A stretch of 64,000 bases of DNA, from positions 6,398,501 to 6,462,500 of the forward strand of contig NC_085130.1 of the NCBI RefSeq assembly GCF_030269925.1, given 5' to 3'. The stretch is from Bombyx mori (taxonomy: Eukaryota > Arthropoda > Insecta > Lepidoptera > Bombycidae). Shown in pieces: positions 32,468 to 42,909 of the stretch. Position 1 is the first letter of the stretch. Each line of letters starts with the position of its first letter. The notes beneath the pieces were generated by a model, which saw nothing but the letters and a program-made list of their open reading frames with translations, searched no databases and had not been told where the DNA came from. The translations under genes and the position numbers were made by a program.

Positions 32468-32768
32468 TAGGTAAATTAGAATTTGTGGGGGGGGGGGGGA
32501 TGACGGAATTCACGTTGTGCGAGTCTCGTGATCACTTGACATTAGGGGAGCCATTATCTCTTTTGTCCGACTTCAGCGATGTAATGGTTCGACATATCGC
32601 TCTAAAATTAAACCTTAATTTGGGAACCAAAAAAAATAATTATTGTTTCATTTATTTTTCTTCAAACGGAGCTGGAAATTTTCTGTCACACATACACAGA
32701 TATGTTCTTGTCATTGCTAATATCCGTAAGCGACAATGACCGCTCACTACAGCAAGCAAATACACTTT
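32468..32768. other. no gene; G13 run
   Basis: A run of 13 G at 32487-32499, otherwise unassigned. Confidence 0.5.
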
Positions 32769-33064
32769 TTTTTTCCTACCTATGCTGATAGCCTTGAGAG
32801 GCTATTTCAGCTTCACCCTAACGTGTATAGGTGAGCTTGCGGGGCTCAAACTGGAGTGTTGCTAACCCTGACCCTAGCAAGAACAGTGCTTCGCAGAATC
32901 TACCACCGGATCGGAAACGCGACCCACTGAGAAGATCCGGCGAGAAACTCAGTGGGCCGTGTCTATGGGTTAATTCGCTCGTCGAGCCCTTCGTCGCAAG
33001 CGACGGGTTCGACGAAGACGGTGACCGGTACTTGTGGTGCCTAAAAGCACCGTTAATGGATCGA
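32769..33064 (-). mobile_element. jockey-B 3' end, complete short form
   Basis: Best-kept short copy: T-run, tacctatgctgatagcc, all internal blocks, then the reversed basic C-terminal codons up to ttaatggatc. It defines the short form of about 295 bases. Confidence 0.87.
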
Positions 33065-33445
33065 GAAATAAACAATACATATATCAAAGAATATATATGT
33101 ACGTATATTACAATAAGAATTTGGCACGCAACGTCGTATTCCAATACATTACCAAAACCCGGAATGATATATTTGAAAAGTCATACACATGGGGACAAGA
33201 AAAAGGATGATTTACCGTTTAAACTATACGAGAACTTTCATATTTCATCTGTTAAGTTATTGTTGCACGTAAAAGCCCACGGTATTCCCGGAGGGGATTT
33301 ATTTCGGCGTTACAATGAAACTTGTGAGAAAAAGGTAATGTGGTTTCAGAAGAATGATTTTGTCTGACTTATATTATTATTTCTGATACGAATATTCGTG
33401 TCTTTACCGGGTTCTTTGGGTAGATGGTCCACCTAATGGTGATTA
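33065..33445. other. no gene seen
   Basis: Unassigned. A 178-codon frame from 32831 crosses the jockey-B copy into this stretch and is not a supported gene. Confidence 0.5.
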
Positions 33446-33747
33446 CAGCTCGTCGGGACTAAATGGATAAGACGTCTGAGGCATTCGTATCTAGCGATGC
33501 AATGGTGTTCGAGTCCCGCAGGTGGTAGAACCTCTTGTGAAACCACGCGGATAGGTACCACCACCCTGCCTATTTCTGCAGTGAAGCAGTAATGCGTTTC
33601 AGTTTGAAGGGTGGGGCAGCCGTTTTAACTATACTTGAAACTTTAGAACTTATATCTCAAGGTGGGTGGCGCATTTACGTTGCAGATGTCTATGGGCTCC
33701 AGTAACCACTTGACAATCAGGTCATCATCTATGCAATAAAAAAAAGA
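33446..33747 (+). repeat. Bm1 SINE with large internal deletion
   Basis: Head with A and B boxes joined directly to the distal body: gagtcccgcag runs into gtggtagaacc. About 130 bases between the B box and the tactggtggtagg block are missing. The 3' end is also shortened (accactt, gacaatcagg, atctatgcaataaaa). Confidence 0.88.
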
Positions 33748-33774
33748 TGTGTGGTGTCGTGGGACACCGGATAG

Positions 33775-34147
33775 GAACGAAGTTCCTTATTATAAAAATA
33801 TTAATTTTAAGTTCTATTCGAGGTATAAAGAAAATAAAACTGAAGGTTTCGCAACAACCCCCGGTCATTCGGTAACGTGCGAACTTATTGTGGTACACTT
33901 CATGCACGGTTGTTTGCATAAGAGTTATTATATTGCGCAAACGAACGCTCTGAGATCGTGGTCAATGAAAAAAATATGTTATTTTTCGTACGTTATTACA
34001 AACTTAAGTCGTACACTGTGTGCATTACTAATTTGTACGTTATTACAAAGCTAAGTCGTACACTTTGTGCATTACTAATAAAAATCTTACGTTACGGACG
34101 TTTTTTCCCGGTTACCCCTCCGCATCGTCCCATAAGGAACTTCGTTC
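33775..34147. repeat. segment bracketed by inverted 16-base motif
   Basis: gaacgaagttccttat at 33775-33790 is exactly inverted at 34132-34147. The motif is itself near-palindromic (ggaac-gaa-gttcc). A similar pair brackets 36807-37426. The interior has no coding sequence that I trust. Possibly a non-autonomous DNA element. Confidence 0.55.
33988..34079. repeat. 47-base tandem repeat, two units
   Basis: gtacgttattacaaacttaa at 33988 and gtacgttattacaaagctaa at 34035. Both continue with gtcgtacact and gtgcattactaat. Confidence 0.9.
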
Positions 34148-34892
34148 GAAAAAGCCTTTCGCCTCTCGATGTGTTACTTTATTTAATGATTGACATCTTG
34201 TTTATCTTTTTCATTCTTAACGTTTTTTCTGTCGTTTGCAATTAAATCATGTTGTAAGCGATACTCACTTCTCCAGTGCAAAGGGTTAACTCGATCGCAG
34301 AAGTCTTTGGACCATCTAAATATTTCAGTTCTGTGCTATGCGATTTGCACGATTTCCACAGCGTAGCTCCAATGTTTACTTCTACCCACAATGTTTGTTG
34401 AATGATTGCGATTATAAAAATGAATGACTTTTACGATGCGTTAACTCGTCCCCGCGACCCCGGTTTTTATTTACCGAGATTACGCGGCATTGCGCAGCCA
34501 AAAATAAATGGTGATTCCATTTTTAAAATTTACGATCTTTATTGTGGAGTTGTTTATTTTTTCGGCCGCCAGTGTACACGGTTGTTGACGGTTAGGTTTC
34601 CGTGTCCATTATGTTCGGTTTAAAAAAAAAATGTTTACTGCCATTGATAACTCGACCTTTTAGCGTGTGTTGGTTATTTTTAAAATATTGAATAATTTCT
34701 CCATGAAACGGTAGCAAATTAAGGAATTCAATATTGGGTGAGACCGCACAATCGAAATATTTAATGACGAATAAGCCATATACAATAAAACATAGATGAC
34801 ATCATTATTGACATTGCTTTCAAAAAAATGTAATACATTTTGACTCATAACAATTTATGGTGGTGGGCGTGATAATCATTTCACATTACTAT
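34148..34892. other. no gene seen
   Basis: Unassigned. Confidence 0.5.
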
Positions 34893-35135
34893 TAATGGTG
34901 GTAGGACGTCTTGTAAGTACCGCAAAGGTAGGTACCACCACCCTACCTGTTTCTACCGTGAAGCAGTAATGCGTTTCGGTTTGAAGGGTGAAGCAATCGC
35001 TATACCGGCAAAAGTGAGAACTTAGAACTCGTGTCTCGACGTGGGTGCCAGCATTTAAGTTGCCCAATGCTCCGGTAACCACTTAATATCAGGTAGGCCG
35101 TGAGCTCGTCCACTTCTCTAAGCATTAAAGAAACA
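34893..35135 (+). repeat. Bm1 SINE, short form, diverged
   Basis: Starts at aatggtggtaggacgtc, the recurrent cut point, and ends ctctaagcattaaagaaa. Confidence 0.8.
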
Positions 35136-36084
35136 CATCGCTCGACAACAGACAGACTTATGAGAACGCTACAATCTTTAGTAGAAGTAGATAGGTTTAT
35201 TATGTTATTGGGTTTTAAGAAGGTTAGCATGTTCAATTGATGTTTGATTGAATGTGTGTCTGCATACAAAACCTATCCGGAGTCTTTTTTTTTTTTTTTT
35301 TTTTACCTCTTCCATTAATCCTATAATACCACGAGCTGTTTTCATGTATGCAGTAAAAAAAAAAAAAAATACACTGATTTTAGGATGAGCCCAGTTGTTG
35401 TAAATGAAAGTCGTTATTAACTCACACACTTGTATATTTACGGAATATACAATAGGTACATACAGTTTTATTATAGCTATCTAAGTGGAACTGTGTTCGC
35501 TGTATGACCGTTGCAACTGGACTGTAGTCCCAATATCCTTTTCCCACAAGCGTGGAATGGTGAAGATGACACCTTGCATTACGTAGCCAGGTAACACGCC
35601 ACGTACGTTAATAAGCATGTGTGTGTGACCCTACACTGATTTTCATTATAATAGCATGTATCCTGCTTTTCAGACCAGAAAAAGCTTTGATACCAAAATA
35701 GCTATAGCTTTCCGCACACTGTACGCTCCACATATAGAAAAAAACAATGTAGATATGTTAAGTTAAGGCTAAAACGGCCCGACGATGGAGTAACAACTGG
35801 AAGTCATTAAACTCCAGAGAGAAGATTAAACACAGGAATGATTCGTAGCGTCACTACGAGAATAAACCAGGCTACAACATTCGGACGGAAGCTGCGAAAT
35901 ATTTCCGAACCGTGAAACATTTACAATAGAAATAATTTCAAGATCGCTTTGTTCGAATTATCTGAAGCATAACCTGTAATTTAGAGAACGAATTTGTTAT
36001 GGCGTAAAAATCGCTACGAAACGTCTTGGTAATTTTAATGTCTGTTCTGGGAAACCGGAATTACAAGCGTCTTAGGTGATATGC
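35136..36084. other. no gene; homopolymer runs
   Basis: Long T-run at about 35286-35304 and A-run at about 35355-35369. No gene recognised. Confidence 0.5.
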
Positions 36085-36232
36085 CCATTGAGTTTCTCGC
36101 CGGATCTTCTCGAAGCACTGCTCTTGTTAGGGCTAGTGTTAGCAAATTCTCTCCGGTAGAACTCATGAGCTCACCTACTCGATCGGGCGTAGCTAGCATA
36201 GCCTCTTAGGCTACCAGCAAATAGGCGGGGAA
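36085..36232 (+). mobile_element. jockey-B-like 3' end
   Basis: cccattgagtttctcgccgg, gcactgctcttgttaggg, actcatgagctcacctac, then a worn end before aaaaaagg. The central ccgatccggtggtag block is deleted. Confidence 0.7.
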
Positions 36233-36806
36233 AAAAGGTGATATATACATAGTTGTATTATGTACGGTCTTGTTTTTCATTCGGAAGAATAACAAATGCC
36301 TCCTGTTTATGTTAGTCTTAGAGATTAGAATATTCTAATATATTACTCTGAATAAAACGTACATGCACTATATTATAAATTGTTTTATCACTGACAACGT
36401 GCGTGCGAGAATTCGTAATGATCAGTTGATCATTCGAGAAGTGACAAAGTAACACAACTATTAAACCAACTTTATTTTTTAATTTGATGGCACGACCATC
36501 GATTGAATACGATTCGAATCGATTCTTTTGACAAGAGTGAGCTGTCAATGTCACTTTGGCGGAACGTCAAACGGGCAGCCATCTTGTGAAACAGGCTACG
36601 ATAATGTCACGAGGGTTGCAGTTTATCGACGGATCGCCGTTATAACTTAAATCCCATTCAATCATTTCTAAATTACGTTTAATTGTTATTTAGTTGAATG
36701 TGGTAGATTAAACAGTTGCCGAAGAAGTGTAATACGAGTTTATTTCTGGACTTATCTCTCTGCTTTTCAAGTAACATGGATTTACTTAATGACGGTATAG
36801 TTTTTT
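36233..36806. other. no gene seen
   Basis: Unassigned. Confidence 0.5.
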
Positions 36807-37426
36807 GGAACGAAGTTCCTTACGGCAGGCTTGGAGGGAATAGGGATTTTGCTGCGCGACCGAACTTAACAAAATGTGATAGTAAAACCGTAAGAAAAAA
36901 TCCGTGGAAAAAAGTGCGTGGAATAAAACCGTTAAATGAGACGTGGGAGAGGGATTTTGCTGCGCGACCGAACTGAAAAAAAGTGATAGTAAAACCGTAA
37001 GAAAAAATCCGTGGAAAAAAGTGCGTGGAATAAAACCGTTAAATGAGACGTGCGCAGGCGCGACAGTCGTATACACAAGCGAGTAGTGTATAATACCTTT
37101 CTCTTTCTCCCTCTTTCTTTTCGTTATCTCATCCCTTCTCTCTCTATTTTGTAATTATTTCTATTTCTATGTAATTTTATGTTGTCAAACAAAAATAAAG
37201 AGACATATTTTGTTTTTTTAATTGATAATTTGAATTACGATTTTATTTTTATTTTACGTAATTTATTATTTCCAAAAATACTGAATTTCCTAAATACTTT
37301 CCTGTACTTAAATAAAAACTAATCAACAAAATTTAAGAGAAAAATCAAGAAAACTAACATAAAATTGAGCACGATTTTTTTTTGCAAATTGTGTCGATTC
37401 TACATTAGCCGAAGGAGCTTCGTTCC
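36807..37426. repeat. segment bracketed by inverted motif, second case
   Basis: ggaacgaagttcctt (36807-36821) and, inverted, ggaacgaagctcctt (37412-37426), 14 of 15 matching. It contains a tandem repeat (36842-37055) and a CT-rich stretch. Possibly the same element type as 33775-34147, though the interiors differ. Confidence 0.5.
36842..37055. repeat. 108-base tandem repeat, two units
   Basis: agggattttgctgcgcgacc starts at 36842 and 36950. Each unit continues with gatagtaaaaccgtaag and tccgtggaaaaaagtgcg to gagacgtg. A short frame through it gives a duplicated RDFAARPN peptide. I do not regard this as a gene. Confidence 0.9.
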
Positions 37427-37436
37427 TACCTGGTGT

Positions 37437-37702
37437 TTTATTTATTGTTTAGATGGGTGGACGAGCTCACAGCCCGCCTGGTGTTAAGTGGTTACTGGAG
37501 CCCATCGACATTTACAACGTAAATGCGCCACCCACCTTGAGATATAAGTTCTAAGGTCTCAAGTATAGTTACAACGGCTGCCCCACCCTTCAAACCGAAA
37601 CGCATTGCTGCTTCACGGCAGAAATAGGCAGGGTTGTGATCCTACCCGCGCGGACTCACAAGAGGTCCTACCACCAGTAATTACGCAAATTATAATTGGC
37701 CG
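37437..37702 (-). repeat. Bm1 SINE, 5'-truncated
   Basis: Reverse Bm1, near consensus, from ttattgtttagatgggtg to gtaattacgcaaattataat. Confidence 0.9.
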
Positions 37703-37717
37703 TTAAATTTATATAAT

Positions 37718-37998
37718 ACTAGCTGACCCGGCAAACGTCGTAGTGCCTCAATCAATAAATAAAATACCTAAACTTTTGTATAAAATAAACTTAAAATAAA
37801 ACAAAAGACACATCAAAGGAAAAACAAAATTGTTATTATTATTTATTTCCGAGCATTTTCATATTTATCTACCTTTTAAACCTTCCCTGGACTTCCACAA
37901 ATAATTCAAAACCAAAATTAGCCAAATCGGTCCAGCCGTCCTCGAGTTTTAGCGAGACTAACGAACAGCAATTCATTTTTATGTATATATAGGTAGAT
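37718..37998 (+). repeat. repeat E (actagctgacccggc family)
   Basis: Starts actagctgacccggcaaac, contains tcggtccagccgtcctcg and ttttagcgagactaacg, and ends in a tata-rich gtagat. Copies at 39896 and 62566 match along their length. No coding function visible and class unresolved. Confidence 0.8.
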
Positions 37999-38518
37999 TA
38001 GTATGGATAAGCAGTAATGAGCAGTACAACATAGATTGCGCCATTCGTTCTGAGATATGCCATAGAATGTTCCATCGTTTGAATTATTGGAAATCATACT
38101 TGGATTGAATGATTATTGTTTCACGAGAAAAGACCGTCATATTTTAAGCCAGGTAATGTCCAACATGTCAATATACTGGCATGCCTCAGAAAGCATTAAA
38201 ATAATCTACGAACGGATTTTCTAGCAGGACCAGCGTTGAATATATCTGTTGAAGCCTCAGAACAAACTGCGATTCATATACATCACAATATACTTCGACT
38301 TGGATTTCGTTTTGAGAAAAATATAATAATTTATCACTGTCCACATTAAAGTGGACCTGACTGTACAAATACAGCGCTGAATATATCTGAATTTACATTC
38401 GAAATAGAATCGTTTCTCAACGTAATGGCGGTCTAGTTTTATTTACCACTTCAGTATTTTTTTGTTTGTTGTATATAAATATCGTTATATTAAATATTAC
38501 CTTATATTTTAAGTTAAT
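37999..38518. other. no gene seen
   Basis: Unassigned. Confidence 0.5.
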
Positions 38519-38806
38519 TTTTACTGGTGCTGAAGCAGTAATGCGTTTCGGCTTGAAGGGTGGGGCAGCCGTTGTAACTATACTGAGACCTTGGAACTTA
38601 TATATTTTATTTATTTATTTATTGATGCACTAAACAAATTATAATTATTACAGTACATATTAGCTAAATCGTACAAGTAGTACCTAGATCTAATCTGGAT
38701 TGCAAGGTGGGTGGCGCATTTGCGTTGGAATTGTCTATGGGCTCCAGTAACCACTTAACACCAGGTGGGCTGTGAGCTCGTCCATCCATCCAAGCAATAA
38801 AAAAAA
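38519..38806 (+). repeat. Bm1 SINE, short form, interrupted
   Basis: Bm1 from ttactggtg (with an internal gap) to gaacttatata, then a foreign block at 38602-38701, then aaggtgggtggcgcatttg to aagcaataaaaaaa. Bm1 bases tctc are lost at the junction. Confidence 0.85.
38602..38701 (-). mobile_element. short LINE tail inserted in Bm1
   Basis: (ttta)n followed by gatgcactaaacaaattat. The (ttta)n start matches the tail at 47948. Probably a reverse retroposon end with a tetranucleotide tail. Confidence 0.5.
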
Positions 38807-38888
38807 TATATAGAAAAAAACTGTTGTGGAAATGGCAGAGGAAGAGTTTTACGCAGTGAGTGTCGTAATTTCTCAGCTGACTTAAAAT

Positions 38889-39244
38889 CCGAATCATCAT
38901 CAGCCTGCGGCAGTCCACTGCTGGACATAGGCCTCCCCCAAAGCTCGCCACTGAGCCCGATCTTCGGTTCTACGCATCCAGTTACTGCCAGCTGCCTTGC
39001 GCAGGTCGTCGCTCCATCTTGCAGGAGGGCGTCCTACACTACGTTTGCCGGTTCGCGGTCTCCACTCCAGAACACGTCTACCCCAATGGTTATCGGTTCT
39101 GCGACATATGTGACCAGCCCACTGCCACTTCAGCTTACTAACTCTGCGAGCTATATCGATCACTTTGGTTTTTGCCCGAATGACCGAATGTTTTTTGGGA
39201 ATTATGATGGCTACCACCAAAGCGTCCTTCACATCGTCGTGCTT
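38889..39244 (-). pseudogene. RTE-2 reverse transcriptase C-terminal fragment
   Basis: The minus-strand frame of 110 residues (39232-38900) codes a LKWQWAGHICRRTDNHWG segment, then VLEWRPRTGKRSVGRPPARW, and ends ALGEAYVQQWTAAG, the typical end of a lepidopteran endonuclease-reverse transcriptase. The 3' side finishes in a gatgatgat-type trinucleotide tail (aatcatcatcagcc on the plus strand), as RTE elements do. The catalytic region is lost. Relatives at 17405 and 56655. Confidence 0.82.
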
Positions 39245-39674
39245 GGTACATTTCCAACCAAACGTAACGTCTCAAAGAGAATTATAAGAAATTGTTATTT
39301 ATCACGTTTACAGACGATTCTTTTTTATCTGAAAAGAAAACCGCGAATAAAAAACAAGATTGATGAGCTATAAGATTTTTGGTGAGCTACCTGATCTAAA
39401 CGTAAAGGTGTTTTTCTTTTATACGCCCTCATCGTTATTTGTCAAAGATGATGTCAAGATCAGATGATATCGTTCAATTAGAGGATTAGGATTAAGAACA
39501 AGCCTTTGGTACAGTGGGTTGCAAAAGTGCATGGATAGTGCAGTCATAAAAAAAAAACATTCTTAATATTCAAGCAAGCCTCAAGCAAGCTTTCAGAGGC
39601 ACTTTCAATTCTTTACTATCGATTCAGAGTATAGTACCACTGACAAGAAACTCAGTGTTTGTTCTTTTCTTACT
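39245..39674. other. no gene seen
   Basis: Unassigned. Confidence 0.5.
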
Positions 39675-39889
39675 CTGACCCGGCAAACTTTGTTTTACCT
39701 TATAAATTATTTCTAGGAAAGATAAATAGCCTAGATACCGACTAAAGTGCCATCTGCCGGGCTGATTTGTAAATCTAAACCATTCTCATATCCACCTGAA
39801 GGTACACAGAAAATTTCATTAAAATCGGTACAGCCGTTTAGGAGGAGTTCAATGACAAACACACGCACAGAAGAAATATATATATAGGT
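39675..39889 (+). repeat. repeat E relative
   Basis: ctgacccggcaaactttg, then aatttcattaaaatcgg, acagccgtttaggaggag and an atatata-rich end. Same layout as repeat E, different body. It lies directly before a true repeat E copy. Confidence 0.65.
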
Positions 39890-39895
39890 ATAGTA

Positions 39896-40186
39896 CTAGC
39901 TGACCCGGCAGACTTCGTAGTATCTCAATCGATAAATAAAAGACCTAAACTTTTGTCTAAAATAAACCCAAGACAAACAAAAGGAATCCGTCCGACGGGG
40001 GACACATCAAAGGGAAAACAAAACTGTTATTTCTATTTAGTTCCGAGCATTTTCATATTTATCTACCTTTTAAACCTTCTCTGGACCGCCACAAATAATT
40101 TAAGACCAAAATTAGCCAAATCAGTCCAGCCGTTCTCGGGTTTTAGCGAGGCTAACGAACAGCAATTCATTTTTATACATATAGAT
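39896..40186 (+). repeat. repeat E copy
   Basis: actagctgacccggcagac to tatacatatagat. It also carries the aaaggaatccgtccgacgg block shared with 62566. Confidence 0.82.
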
Positions 40187-41136
40187 AAGATTTATTTCTA
40201 CACAAATATTCATTGGATCAATCAAATTATAGAAAAGAAATATGATATAACTATTTCTATATTAGTGAGAATTGTAGAAATATCTAGTCAATGATATATG
40301 GATTACCATTTCAAAACCACGTAGATTTGTCATTCAAATATTCTTAAAAGTCGTATAAATATAGTGACGCCATCTTTTTTTAATAAAATATATTGAGTAA
40401 TTGTTGGCAATAAGTTCACGGTAGTTTGGTAAAAGTTACAAACACAAATACGATTACAAAGTATTTTTTTGCTACTCATATAGTGAATTTACTCACCAAC
40501 GCCATCTAGTATTCACGGAAAAATTAATAAAGTATCAATGCAATTCTGTAGTTGACTGTACATGTATGTGCTAAAAAAAATGATACCCGTAATACTTTTT
40601 AAAAATCATTACTTTAGGGCGTAGCTTTTTGGCATTTTTAGGTAGAAGTTACGAGATAATTTTCGATAGAACGAGAATAAAAAAAAATACAGAGCAACCG
40701 AGAATACGAATCAGGGAAAAATATTGCAAAAATATCATAAAACTCGTTACGTAAGTTCTATAAGTTATTCAATTAAATAAGTTGCGGTTGAATTTAGCCA
40801 AGTTCTGAAGCTTAATAAGAAAGAAGGCGTGACTGGGATTCATTATTTATTGAGTCAGTAAGGTTTCGATGTTAATTTGTTATCGGTAAAACTGTTTAAT
40901 CTCCCGTTGATGATACGATATAAAAAGGCAAGAGAAACAATTCGTTCGCACACGAAACAGGCAACGACAACAATAGTCGGAGACATTCTTATGAAACCCA
41001 AAGAAGATAATAATAATTTAGTTAAGTTAAATAAAACAAAATATCAACGCGATAGAGTAGCCTGTTAGTATTTTTAACAAATGCTTTTATAATTTTTTGT
41101 AACGATAATCAGAGTTAGATAGTTATAACTACCAGA
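40187..41136. other. no gene seen
   Basis: Unassigned AT-rich sequence. Confidence 0.5.
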
Positions 41137-41430
41137 TATCGAGCCGTTGTGGCCCAAAGGATAAGACGTCCGGTGCATTCGTATCTAGCGATGCACCGGT
41201 GTTCTAATCCAGCAGGCGGTTACCAATTTTTCTAATGAAATATGTACTTATCAAATGTTCGCGATTGACTTCCACGGTGAAGGAATAAGGAAGGAATCCA
41301 TCATGCAATAAAAATCAAACTCAATATTATAATTTGCGTTTTTAATTGCGTAATTACTGGCGGTAGGACATCTTGTGAGTCCGCATGGGTAGGTGGAGCT
41401 CGTCCAACCATATAAGCAATAAATAAAAAA
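41137..41430 (+). repeat. Bm1 SINE with distal internal deletion
   Basis: Complete head (A box region gtggcccaaaggataag, B box with gttctaatcc, one base off) and body to catgggtaggt, then a jump to ggagctcgtccaacc and the tail. About 180 bases are missing. Confidence 0.88.
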
Positions 41431-41483
41431 TGCGTGTTCTTAATTACAACATAATCGAGAGAAGTCTTGATGTTGGGAAAGCC

Positions 41484-41546
41484 CAATATACATCTGTCGG
41501 AATATTCAAAAAAACAAAAAAAATATATATTCCGATAGATGTATAT
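41484..41546. repeat. 22-base imperfect hairpin
   Basis: aatatacatctgtcggaata (41484-) pairs with tattccgatagatgtatat (to 41546) around an A-rich loop of about 19 bases. One G-T type mismatch plus end wobble. Confidence 0.8.
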
Positions 41547-41561
41547 GTCAAGTTAATTAAA

Positions 41562-41712
41562 GTGTTTTAAAAGTAAAAGGCTGTCTGAAAGAGATCGCTT
41601 TTAGCGATAAGACCGCCTATTGTACAAATGTATCTGCTTTTTCACTTTAATATAAATTGGTGTGGTTTTGGTGTGCAATAAAGTGTGTTCTCTCTCTCTC
41701 TCTCTTTCGTTC
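41562..41712 (+). mobile_element. LINE tail (gcgataagaccgcc type)
   Basis: gctgtctgaaagagatcgct, tagcgataagaccgcctatt, gtgtgcaataaagtgtgttc, then a CT microsatellite. A second copy is at 51285. I recognise the layout as a lepidopteran LINE 3' end, clade not assigned. Confidence 0.6.
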
Positions 41713-42189
41713 AGTTCACTTAATGCAATTGTCAATGAAAAAGTTATGTGAAGAGCCAAAACTTGCGTTCAAAAATAAAAATAAAAATACGAGAATTGAA
41801 AAGGTTTTGGTAATGCAACAGCACAAACTAAATCAAGCAATGAACTCAAGATTATTTTTATGAGTAGGTAGGTACTTCAAATGATAAACGCAAGTTCGTG
41901 TCGAGCTTTAGAACGTAGAAATATTTAGTGGTAATCTGAGACGCAAACTACTTATTCAGATAAAGCTGTACACGAAACGGCGATAAGTCGCAGCGGCGTT
42001 CAAGTGTCGACTATCGGATTTTACTGCTAGTGTCGAGACGGTATTTAAACTTTTTATTGTCGATAATAAATAATACGTGAATATTCAAATCGCCTTGTCA
42101 GGGTTTAATGACCCTTTCTAGATTAGATTTAGTCGGGTGAACGATGTACCGAATCTTTGCCCCATGAGGTCTGTTGTCTGCCCTTATAG
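41713..42189. other. no gene seen
   Basis: Unassigned. Confidence 0.5.
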
Positions 42190-42345
42190 GCAGACGAGTT
42201 CTTCAAACGAGGCTTGCGGAGAGTACTTAATGGTAGGCAGCGGCTTGGCTCTGCCCCTGGCATTGCTGACGTCCATGAGCGATGGTGACCACTTACCATC
42301 AGTTGAGCCGTATGCTCGACTGCCTGCAAGCGCAATAAAAAAAAT
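42190..42345 (+). mobile_element. LINE-C 3' end
   Basis: acgaggcttgcggagagtac (end of the reverse transcriptase frame), ggcagcggcttggctctgcc, ccatcagttgagccgtatgc, tgcaagcgcaataaaaaaaa. Confidence 0.8.
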
Positions 42346-42346
42346 A

Positions 42347-42510
42347 GACGAGCATACGGCCCATATGATGGTGAGTAATTACCTGAGCCCATAGACATCT
42401 ACAACTTAAATGCCGCCACGCACCTTGAGATATGAGTTCCAAGCCTCGGTTTTATAGTACAACGGCTGCGCCACCCTTAAAATTGGAACGAATTACTGCA
42501 CTGTAAAGTC
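42347..42510 (-). repeat. Bm1-type SINE with a LINE-C-like tail
   Basis: On the plus strand the first 35 bases (agacgagcatacggcccata, then gatggtgagt) read as a reversed LINE-C tail. From gagcccatagacatctacaa onward it is reversed Bm1 body. Together with 42190-42345 it forms a head-to-head inverted pair. Confidence 0.7.
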
Positions 42511-42779
42511 AAGTGCCTTGTAAAACGACCTAATCAGCAAAAATATACATAAATTAGTAAATAATAAAATGAATAGAATTTCGAAAAATTGTGTTCTTTT
42601 GTTAACAGAAAATGAAATGTAACACATTTAAATATTACGATGGTAGAATATTAAAGTTTTCAATAAACACAAAGCTTATTACGAATTGAATTATCAAAAT
42701 AATGCTTGAAGATTTAGATTAGTTGATTTGTGAATTCGTTTCGAGCAATGCGACTATTATAGGCTGGTCTTCAAATTAC
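42511..42779. other. no gene seen
   Basis: Unassigned AT-rich sequence. Confidence 0.5.
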
Positions 42780-42872
42780 GCAGGCCGGTTCGTCACCAGC
42801 CCCGTGAGCTCACCTACACGCTCGGAGAATCTAGCTTAACCCCTCGAAGCTGCTAGATTAAGTAGAAAAAAA
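42780..42872 (+). mobile_element. jockey-B-like 3' end fragment
   Basis: agccccgtgagctcacctac and a worn end before taagtagaaaaaaaaaa. Confidence 0.6.
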
Positions 42873-42909
42873 AAACAGGCCCATACCAATTATTCTAAAG
42901 AAACATTAT

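Noticed and set aside
32831..33367. Open frame of 178 codons
   Set aside because: Its first part is the antisense of a jockey-B tail and the rest is unassigned sequence without a recognisable domain.
36716..36976. 86-codon frame with a repeated RDFAARPN peptide
   Set aside because: The peptide repeat comes from a 108-base tandem DNA duplication, and the frame has no independent support.
36950..37055. CRISPR-like repeat array
   Set aside because: Only two units, each 108 bases without spacers, in an animal genome. A simple tandem duplication.
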